Assembly: GCA_003222275.1 (NCBI GenBank)
Contig: QHVJ01000015.1
Location: 1 to 35,867, forward strand
From: Acidobacteriota bacterium
GTDB lineage: Bacteria; Acidobacteriota; Vicinamibacteria; Fen-336
Reading direction: 5' to 3'
DNA length: 35,867 nucleotides
Shown one piece after another: positions 8,526 through 16,311 of this stretch. The notes beneath the pieces are model-generated. The model had not been told where the DNA came from. It saw nothing but the letters and a program-made list of their open reading frames with translations, and ran no database searches. Numbering within the stretch: the first letter of the stretch is position 1; each line of letters opens with the position of its first letter. Made by a program: the position numbers and the translations under genes.

Positions 8526-8888
8526 ATGAAGTTGGTGGTGGCGGTCGTGAGGCCGGAGAAGCTGTCCGACGTGCTGGAGGCGCTCTTCCGCGCCCAGGTG
8601 CAGGGGCTGACCATCAGCCGCGTGCAGGGCCACGGGGGCGAGATGGAGCGGGTGGAGACCTACCGCGGCACCACCGTCAAGATGGAGCTGTCGGACAAGG
8701 TCCGCGTGGAGATCGGCGTGTCGGACCATTTCGTCGAGCCCACCGTTAAGGCGATCCTGGCCGGCGGGCGCACGGGAACGGTCGGCGACGGCAAGATCTT
8801 CGTGCTTCCGGTCGAGAAGGTGTACCGGATCCGCACCGCGGAAGAGGACCGCGCCGCGGTGACGCCCGTCGGTATCCCTCCGGGCTAG
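8526..8888 (+). CDS. P-II family nitrogen regulatory protein (atypical T-loop)
   Basis: Full-length ungapped match to the GlnB pattern through its first ~60 residues: VRPEKLSDVLEAL, ETYRGTTVKMELSDKVRVEI, GRTGTVGDGKIFVLPVEKVYRIRTAEED. Confidence 0.93.
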   Translation: MKLVVAVVRPEKLSDVLEALFRAQVQGLTISRVQGHGGEMERVETYRGTTVKMELSDKVRVEIGVSDHFVEPTVKAILAGGRTGTVGDGKIFVLPVEKVYRIRTAEEDRAAVTPVGIPPG

Positions 8889-11065
8889 GCGCGCTCCACG
8901 CGTACGAAGGTGTTGTAGTCCGGCTCGCGCGAAATGGCGTCCTTCTCTTCGCGCGACAGCAGCGCGTTGCCCTCCGGCCAGTGCACCTCCACGTTGCCGG
9001 GCTTGATCTCGTCGATGCGGGCGCGGCCCGCGTAGCGCCCGGCCGCGGAGACGAGGTGGATGGGCGCGCCGTCCGTGACGCCGAGCCGCGCCGCGTCCTC
9101 GCGTGAGATCAGAACGTCGGCGCGCGCCGCCCCCGTGAGCGGATCGACCTCGCGTTGAACCATCGAGTTGAACTGCTTGCCCCGCCGCGTCGAGAGGCGG
9201 AGCGAGCCCACCGGCGCCGCGCGCCCATGCGCCGCCACCACGGAGAAGTGCGCCTTGCCGTCGGGAGTGACGAAGCGCCCATCGGCGAAGAGCCTCGGTC
9301 CGCCCCACTGCACGGAATCGCCCTGCTTCGCGAGGGCCTCGATGCCGGCGTAGAGGGGCACCGCGCGGGCGATCTCCTCGCGGATGGCGGCCGAGGAGGC
9401 GAAGCGCAGCTTCTCCGCGAGCTCCGGGCGGACGCGGGCCGCCACCTCGCCGAACACTTCCCACTCCGCGCGAGCCTGGCCGATGCGGCGGCCGGGCACC
9501 TCGGGCGAGAAGATGATCCGCCGCTCGGTCGAGGTCTCGGTGCCGCCGCCCGGCGACTCGTAGCGCGTCGTCGCGGGAAAGATCACGACCGTGTCCTTCG
9601 GCGGCAGCAGCATCATCGAGGAGACGACCACGTCCTGGTGGATGCGCGTGCCGACCCGGCCGAGAGCGGTCGCGGCCGCCGCGGGGTCCGGCAGCGTCTC
9701 CAGGAAGTTCCCCCCTGTCATCCAGAAGACGTCCAGCTCGCCTCGCCACGCTCCGTCGACCATCTCCGCCGCGGTGAGGCCCGACCACGCGGGCACGTCG
9801 AACCCCCACACCTCGGCGAAGCGCGCGCGCTGAGACTCGTCGAGAGCGGGGGCGCAGCCGACCTCCGCCCCGCCCTGGACCCCGGAGTGACCGCGGATCG
9901 GCATGAGGCCGGTGTGCGGCCGGCCGACCCAGCCCCGCGCCAGGCCGACGTTGACGAGGGCCTGGATGGTCGGCACGCCGTGCGCGTGCTGGGTGAGCCC
10001 CATCGACCAGACGAAGATGCCGGTGCGCGCGCCGTTCAACATCTCGGCGAAGCGCCGCATCTCGGCGCGGGTCGTGCCGCTCTCCCGCTCGAGCTCCTCG
10101 AAGGGCGCCGCCTGCGCGGCGGCCGCGGCTTCCGCGAAGCCCGTGGTCGACTGCGCGATGAAGTCGCGGTCGACCCAGCCCTCGGCGGCCAGCACCTTGA
10201 AGACGCCCCCCAGGAACGCGAGGTCGCCGCCGGTGTCGACTGGGAACCACTCGTCCGCGAAGCGCGTGCCGAAGAGGGCCGACTCGGGCACCGACGGCAC
10301 CCAGTACCGCTTCAGCCCCGGCTCGAAGTAGGGGTTCACGACCGCGACCTTCGTGCCCCGCTGCCGCGCCTCGTAGAGGTACTTCATCGTGACCGGCTGG
10401 TTGTTGGGGGTGTTGGAGCCGAAGAAGACGATCAGGTCGGCGCCGATCCAGTCGCGGTACGAGCAGGTCGTGGCGCCATGGCCGAGCGTCTTTTTCATCG
10501 CGGAGGTGGAGGCGGCGTGGCACAGCCGGGCGGAGTTGTCGACGTGGCTCGTGCCCATGGCCCGCGCCGCCTTCTGCGCGGCGTAGTAGTTCTCGTTGAG
10601 CAGGCCCCGCGACGTCAGGTACACGGCGAATCGCTCCGGCCGTACCGCGCGGATCTTCTCCGCCGCCGAGGCGAGCGCCTCGTCCCAGGACACGACACGG
10701 AATCCCGTTTCCCCGGTGCGCCGGATCATCGGCTCCCCCAGCCGGCCCAGCTCCCGGAGCTGCCGGGACGTGAGGCCCTCGAGCCGGGAGAGATCGGCGA
10801 GCCGGCCGGGATCGAGCGCGGGCGCAGTGTTGAGCCGCATCAGCTCCAGCCGCACCATGCAGAGATGGATCCCGTCCATCGTCCAGTCCCGCAGACCCGT
10901 CGTGCCGAGGGCGCAGCCGTCGCAGACCCCGCTCTTCAGGATCCGCCAGGCGAAGGGAAGCTGGTCGCGGTTCTCCCACGCCGTGCGCGCCATCTCGAAG
11001 TAGTGGTTCGGCTTCTGCTGCGACGGATCGCGCGGGACGGCGGAGGCCCAGAGCTTGCGGTTCAA
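8885..11065 (-). CDS. FdhF/YdeP-family molybdopterin oxidoreductase (formate dehydrogenase alpha-like)
   Basis: GVCDGCALGTTGLRDWTMDGIHLCMVRL, SARLCHAASTSAMKKTLGHGATTCSYRDWIGADLIVFFGSNTPNNQPVTMKYL, MPIRGHSGVQGGAEVG. Confidence 0.92.
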   Translation of the reverse strand: MNRKLWASAVPRDPSQQKPNHYFEMARTAWENRDQLPFAWRILKSGVCDGCALGTTGLRDWTMDGIHLCMVRLELMRLNTAPALDPGRLADLSRLEGLTSRQLRELGRLGEPMIRRTGETGFRVVSWDEALASAAEKIRAVRPERFAVYLTSRGLLNENYYAAQKAARAMGTSHVDNSARLCHAASTSAMKKTLGHGATTCSYRDWIGADLIVFFGSNTPNNQPVTMKYLYEARQRGTKVAVVNPYFEPGLKRYWVPSVPESALFGTRFADEWFPVDTGGDLAFLGGVFKVLAAEGWVDRDFIAQSTTGFAEAAAAAQAAPFEELERESGTTRAEMRRFAEMLNGARTGIFVWSMGLTQHAHGVPTIQALVNVGLARGWVGRPHTGLMPIRGHSGVQGGAEVGCAPALDESQRARFAEVWGFDVPAWSGLTAAEMVDGAWRGELDVFWMTGGNFLETLPDPAAAATALGRVGTRIHQDVVVSSMMLLPPKDTVVIFPATTRYESPGGGTETSTERRIIFSPEVPGRRIGQARAEWEVFGEVAARVRPELAEKLRFASSAAIREEIARAVPLYAGIEALAKQGDSVQWGGPRLFADGRFVTPDGKAHFSVVAAHGRAAPVGSLRLSTRRGKQFNSMVQREVDPLTGAARADVLISREDAARLGVTDGAPIHLVSAAGRYAGRARIDEIKPGNVEVHWPEGNALLSREEKDAISREPDYNTFVRVERA

Positions 11066-12890
11066 CCGAGTGCCGGGCGCTTCTTGTGCCAGTCGGTCGC
11101 CTGCTGATAGCGATCAGCGATGGCGATGAGGGTGGCCTCCGAGAAAGCGCGGCCGATGAGCTGCAGCGATGTCGGCAGGCCGTGCTGGCCGAAGCCGTTC
11201 GGCACGCAAAGCGCCGGAATGCCCACCAGGTTGCCGGCGGGGATCGTCGCGGGGGGCGCGGGCCGTTCGGGCGAAGGCGACGGTGGAGGCGAGGGTGACG
11301 GGGACGGGGAAGGCGGCTTGTCGAAGTCGTAGCCGATCGGCGGCGCCACCCCGAGGCGAGTGGGCGTGACCAGGGCGTCGTACCGCGAGAGCAGCGCGTC
11401 GAGCGCGGCCCGCATGGGGACGCGCGCGCGCATCGCCTCCAGGTAATCCACGGCCAGGGTCATGATGGCCGGATAGCCACCCACGCGGTCGGCCGCCGCG
11501 CGCAGCTTGCGCGTGCCTCCGCTCTCGATGAGGTCGCGGAATGCGCTCGCCCCCTCCGCGTCCACGATGATGCCGACCGCGGCGGACCACGGGAAGTCCG
11601 GGAACTCCACGTCCTCGTCGAGCTTCGCGAAGCTGCGGAGCACGTCCAGCGATCGCCGGAAGTTCTCCTTCACCTCGGGCTGGGCCCGCTCGGTCGCGTT
11701 CTTCACCACCCCGATGCGGAAGCGGCGGCGGGGCCCTCCCGCCCGCGCTCCTCGCACGGGATAGTCGAAGTCGCCCGCGCCGGTCGTGGGGTCGGCGGGA
11801 TCCTTGCCGGCGATGGCCGACAGGACGAGGCCGCAATCGTCGGCGGTCCGGCACATCGGCCCCAGCTTGTCGAGCGTCCAGCAGAGCGCCATCGCGCCAT
11901 GCCGCGACACGAGGCCGTACGTCGGGCGCAGGCCGGAGAGCCCGCAGTTCGTGGACGGGGTCATGATGGAGCCGGACGTCTCGGAGCCGATGGCGAAGGC
12001 GACGAGGCCGGCGGCGGTCGAGGCGCCGGAGCCGCTGGAGCTGCCGCCGCTCCAGTGATCGGGATTCCACGGCGAGCGACCCGGACCCGTGAAGCTGGCG
12101 TCCGGGTTGTTGTAGCCCATGCCCCCCGCCAGCTCCACCATGGCCAGCTTTCCCAGCAGCACCGCTCCCGCCTCCCGCAGGCGCTCGATGACGGTCGCGT
12201 CGTAGTCGAACACCTGGTCCCGGTACGGCTCGGCGCCCCACGTGGTCGGGATGCCCTTGGTGGCCAGGAGGTCCTTCGCGCCGAACGGGATGCCGTGGAG
12301 GGGGCCGCGATAGCGCCGCGGGACGGCCAGCTCGTGGTCCGCCTTGCGGGCCTGGGCGACGGCGAGGTCGCGGGTCACGGTCACCACCGCCCCCAGGCGA
12401 GGGCCGATCGTCTCCAACCGGCTCAGGTACGCTTCGGTCAGCTCCACCGAGGAGATCCTCCGTCTGCGCAGCATCTGGCCCAGGTCGCGCACGGACGCGA
12501 AGACCACGTCGTCGCCGATCACCGGCGCCTCCGCCGCACGATCGCCGGCGGCGGGGGCGGCGCCACCCGCGGACGGAAGAGGTTCACGGGCTCGTCGGCG
12601 TTGCCGAGCTTCACCGCCTTGCGCAGGCGATCGGCGGCCTGCAGGTTGTCCTCGATCCCCTTCCGGACCTCCGCGAGGTCGGCCTCCTCCAGCTGCGCGC
12701 CGTAGCGGATGCGCACCACCTCTCCGAGCGCCTGCGCGACGGGCCCGGGCGGTGACGGCGACGGCGAGGGGATCGTCGGCGTCGGAGAAGGCAGGGCCGG
12801 CGCCGGCGAGGGCGGTGCCGGCGGCGGGGACAAAGCCGTCGGCAGCAGCGGCGCGACGGCGAGCGATCGTAGGAAGCGTCGGCGGCTCAT
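11062..12890 (-). CDS. Tat-exported amidase (amidase signature family), apparently interrupted by a -1/indel frame change near 12553-12557
   Basis: N-terminus MSRRRFLRSLAVAPLLPTALS (twin-arginine) in one frame (12519..12890); catalytic part VIGDDVVFASVRDLGQMLRRRRISSVELTEAYL ... GSSSGSGASTAAGLVAFAIGSETSGSIMTPST in the adjacent frame. Confidence 0.8.
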
Positions 12891-13041
12891 CGGACCTCCG
12901 CGGGCGGTGCGCCCTCTTATAGCAAGCGGGCGCCCGGAGGCACAAACCGGCCAACGTGCGCGAGGGCCAGACACCTTCGGTGGGGACTCCTATGATGGAA
13001 CTGTGGGCCGCGACGCCGATGCGTCCGGTCTTCAGGCAACC

Positions 13042-15591
13042 ATGATCGCCAACCGGTTCCCCGGATCGCTGTTTGTCCTCGCGATCGTCGCCCTCGGCGC
13101 CGCCCCGGCCGCCGCACGGGCGGCAGAGCCGGCGCCTTCTGCGCCCGCCCGCGTGAAGGTCGTCGCCGCGCCCCGCTACAAGGCCGGCGCCATCCACAAG
13201 TTCCTGCTCGGACCGACCTACCGTCGCCTCTGGACGACCCCCGTCGAGGTGGAGGTGCTCGACCTGCGCACGTTCCACGGCGGGCTCAAGCCCGTCTCGA
13301 AGGGCGGAGGCAAGCAGACGAAGTCGCTGAAGTTCGAGAGCGCCGACGGCCGCGAGTGGCGGGTGCGCTCGGTGGACAAGAGCGCCGCGCGGGTCCTGCC
13401 GCTCGAGCTGCGGGACAGCTTCGTGGAACAGCTCGCGCAGGACCAGATCAGCGCCGCCAACCCGGCCGGTCCCCTGATCGTGGACGGCCTCAGCGAAGCG
13501 GCCGGCCTTCTCACGCTGCCTCACCGGCTCGTGGTGCTTCCCGACGACCCGCTCCTCGGCAAGTACCGCGAGGAGTTCGCGCACATGCTCGGCCTCATGG
13601 AGGAGGACCCCCGGATCGAAAGCCCGGTTACCCCCGGCTTCGAGGGCTTCACCGAGAAGCACAGCAACACGGTCGAGCTGTGGGAGCACCTCGACGCGCA
13701 TCCGGGAGAACGGGTGGACGCCCGCGCCTTCTTGGAGGCGCGGCTCTTCGACGTGTTCATCGGGGACTTCGACCGTCACGACGATCAGTGGGACTGGCTG
13801 CAGCGGCCCGGCAGTCCGACCTGGGTCCCCTACCCGAAGGACCGCGACCAGGCCTTCGCGAAGTTCGACGGCTTCATCCTGTCCCTCATCCGCCCCGCCG
13901 AGCCCAAGCTGGTGAACTTCGAGAAGCACTACTCGGACATGGTCGGGCTCACGTGGCAGGGACGTATCCTCGACCGCCGGCACCTCACCACGCTGGAATG
14001 GCCGGTGTGGCAGGAGGTCGCCGCCGAGCTGCAGGCCCGCCTCACCGATCCCGTCATCGACGCCGCGGTCAAGCGCATGCCCCCCGAGTACTACCGGATC
14101 GTGGGCCGGCAGATGGCAGCGAAGCTCAAGGCACGGCGGAACCTGCTGCCGGGGGCGGCGCGGAAGTTCTACGAGATCCTGGCGAAGGACTCCGAGGCCA
14201 TCGGCACCGACGAAGCCGACTCGGCCCAGATCCGCCGCGCCGACGATGGGCGGGTCGAGGTCACGCTCGGGGCGGCCGAGAACGTCGCGCCCTACTTCAG
14301 CCGGCGCTACGACCCCCGCGAGACCCAGGAGGTGCGCGTCTACCTCAAGGGCGGCGACGACCGGGCGGTGCGCGGGCCGGACACCGAGCGCCTGTTCGTA
14401 CGGGTGATCGGCGGGGAGGGCAACGACGTCCTCGACGATTCGAGGGGCGGCCACACCCATTTCTACGACTCGGCCGGCGAGAACCGCGTCATCCCCGGAC
14501 CCGGCACGCATTTCAGCGACGAGGCGTACGTGCGGCCGGTGGAGCGCAACGGCGATCCGGCCCGGGACTGGGGCCACATGGACCTCAAGTTCCCGTGGCT
14601 GGCGGCGGGAGCGGACCTCGGTGTCTTCCTCGGCGCGGAGTGGCAGCACACCGCGTACGGCTTCCGCAAGAATCCCTACAAGAACCGGCAGAGCCTTCGC
14701 GCGGGATACTCGACCGCGCTGCGGGGTGCGCGGGCCGAGTACCAGGGTGAGTTCATCAGCACCCACTCGAAGCAGCGCTGGCTCCTCCTCGCCCGCTACT
14801 CCGACGTCGACCTCTTCCGCTTCTACGGCTTCGGCAACGAGACCCTCGACACGGGCACCGACCGCTTCCACCAGGTGCTGATGCACGCGTACACCCTGGC
14901 CCCGGCGTTCCGCTTCGGTCCCGATGCGGTGAACATCGCGGTCGGGCCCGTGGTCCGCTTCACGTCCACGCGGCTCCAGCCGGACCGGCTCATCACGATC
15001 GCCCCGCCCTACGGCGTGGGCGACTTCGGCGAGGTGGGCGCCTCCGCCCGGTTCGTTCTCGACGGGCGGAACCGCACGAACGCTCCCAGCCGCGGCGGGC
15101 GGCTGTGGGCGGCCGGGACCTACTATCCGGCCGTCTGGAGCGTCGACAAGGGCTTTGGCGAGGTCCACGGCGAGGCCTCGACGTATCTTTCCCCTCCCCT
15201 CGTGCTCGACCCGATCCTCGCCCTGCGCGTGGGCGGCAAGCGCGTGTGGGGGCCCTACCCGTTCCAGGAGTCGGCGTTCCTCGGAGGGCTCGAGTCGGTG
15301 CGGGGCTTGCGGCCGGGGCGCTACGCCGGAGACGCCGCCGCCTACGCGAACGCCGAGCTGCGCCTCGCGCTCTTCCGCTTCCGCGCGCTCGTTCCTGCCC
15401 GCTTCGGCATCTTCGGCCTCGCCGACGCCGGCCGCGTGTGGCTCAAAGGCGAGGACTCGACGAAGATCCACACCGGCTTCGGCGGAGGGATCTGGACGGC
15501 CTTCCTGAAGCCCAACAACACGCTGAGCCTGGGCGCGGCCCACAGCGAGGGCCATCTCCGCGTTTACTTCTACGCGGGCTTTGCGTTTTAG
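13042..15591 (+). CDS. Exported kinase-like (CotH/FAM20C-like motifs) domain fused to BamA/Omp85 outer-membrane barrel
   Basis: Signal peptide; GGGKQTKSLKFESADGREWRVRSVDK, ARLFDVFIGDFDRHDDQWDW, WVPYPKDRDQAFAKFDG; C-terminal Omp85 barrel with LGGLESVRGLRPGRYAG and terminal FYAGFAF. Confidence 0.8.
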   Translation: MIANRFPGSLFVLAIVALGAAPAAARAAEPAPSAPARVKVVAAPRYKAGAIHKFLLGPTYRRLWTTPVEVEVLDLRTFHGGLKPVSKGGGKQTKSLKFESADGREWRVRSVDKSAARVLPLELRDSFVEQLAQDQISAANPAGPLIVDGLSEAAGLLTLPHRLVVLPDDPLLGKYREEFAHMLGLMEEDPRIESPVTPGFEGFTEKHSNTVELWEHLDAHPGERVDARAFLEARLFDVFIGDFDRHDDQWDWLQRPGSPTWVPYPKDRDQAFAKFDGFILSLIRPAEPKLVNFEKHYSDMVGLTWQGRILDRRHLTTLEWPVWQEVAAELQARLTDPVIDAAVKRMPPEYYRIVGRQMAAKLKARRNLLPGAARKFYEILAKDSEAIGTDEADSAQIRRADDGRVEVTLGAAENVAPYFSRRYDPRETQEVRVYLKGGDDRAVRGPDTERLFVRVIGGEGNDVLDDSRGGHTHFYDSAGENRVIPGPGTHFSDEAYVRPVERNGDPARDWGHMDLKFPWLAAGADLGVFLGAEWQHTAYGFRKNPYKNRQSLRAGYSTALRGARAEYQGEFISTHSKQRWLLLARYSDVDLFRFYGFGNETLDTGTDRFHQVLMHAYTLAPAFRFGPDAVNIAVGPVVRFTSTRLQPDRLITIAPPYGVGDFGEVGASARFVLDGRNRTNAPSRGGRLWAAGTYYPAVWSVDKGFGEVHGEASTYLSPPLVLDPILALRVGGKRVWGPYPFQESAFLGGLESVRGLRPGRYAGDAAAYANAELRLALFRFRALVPARFGIFGLADAGRVWLKGEDSTKIHTGFGGGIWTAFLKPNNTLSLGAAHSEGHLRVYFYAGFAF

Positions 15592-15600
15592 AAACGAACG

Positions 15601-15659
15601 TTCAACGCGGAGGGCACGGAGAACGACAAGGAGGTTTCCTCCGCGTTCTCCGCGTTGAA
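15601..15659. repeat. Intergenic inverted repeat (TTCAACGCGGAG ... CTCCGCGTTGAA)
   Basis: Left arm ttcaacgcggagggcacggagaacg (15601-15625); right arm 15637-15659, reverse complement ttcaacgcggagaacgcggagga. Confidence 0.85.
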
Positions 15660-15671
15660 GAGCGCGCGGCA

Positions 15672-16283
15672 ATGAAGCATTTCTCGATGATCCGCGATTT
15701 TCATCTCGCGGATCTGTTCACGCTCGCCAACGGCGGCAGCGGGACCGCGGCCTTGTTCCTGGCCATGGACCACGTACGCGAGGCCCGAGTGGGCAAGCTC
15801 TACGCCGCGGGAGCATTCGTGGCCGCCGCCCTGGTCTTCGACGTGATGGACGGGCGCATCGCGCGGTGGCGCCACCGCGCCTCGCCGCTGGGCCGCGAGC
15901 TGGACTCGCTCGCGGACGTGATCAGCTTCGGCGTCGCTCCCGCCGGCCTCGCCTTCGCCGCGGGCATGACGGGACTCTGGGATGCTCTCGGCCTGATCTA
16001 CTTCGTGGCCTGCGGCATCAGCCGCCTCGCGCGCTACAACGTCACCGCGGAAGCCATGTCCGCGGAGACGGGCAAGGTCACGTATTTCGAAGGGACGCCC
16101 ATCCCCACGAGCGTCCTCCTCGTCGTCCTCCTCATGGCCCTCGCGCGCGCCGGGCGCATCGGCGATTCGATGCTCGGAGGCGTGTGGGGCGTCGGGGGCT
16201 TCGACCTCCATCCGGTGGCGCTGCTCTTCGTCCTGTCGGGCTCGTTGATGATCTCGAAGACGCTGAAGATCCCCAAGCCCTAG
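15672..16283 (+). CDS. pssA: CDP-diacylglycerol--serine O-phosphatidyltransferase
   Basis: CDP-alcohol phosphatidyltransferase motif DVMDGRIARWRHRASPLGRELDSLADVISFGVAP; LADLFTLANGGSG. Confidence 0.93.
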   Translation: MKHFSMIRDFHLADLFTLANGGSGTAALFLAMDHVREARVGKLYAAGAFVAAALVFDVMDGRIARWRHRASPLGRELDSLADVISFGVAPAGLAFAAGMTGLWDALGLIYFVACGISRLARYNVTAEAMSAETGKVTYFEGTPIPTSVLLVVLLMALARAGRIGDSMLGGVWGVGGFDLHPVALLFVLSGSLMISKTLKIPKP

Positions 16284-16311
16284 TAACATTGAGTTCGGAG
16301 GCCGCCCGCCG

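Noticed and set aside
8418-10979. 853-aa minus ORF in an alternative frame over the molybdopterin oxidoreductase
   Set aside because: Frame-shifted shadow of the real YdeP-like CDS; Arg/Gly/Pro-rich with no domain motifs.
12900-15672. Upstream two-thirds of the 1536-aa minus ORF (11062-15672)
   Set aside because: Antisense to the kinase-Omp85 gene; only the ~11062-12545 part is amidase-like. The rest is low-complexity antisense translation.
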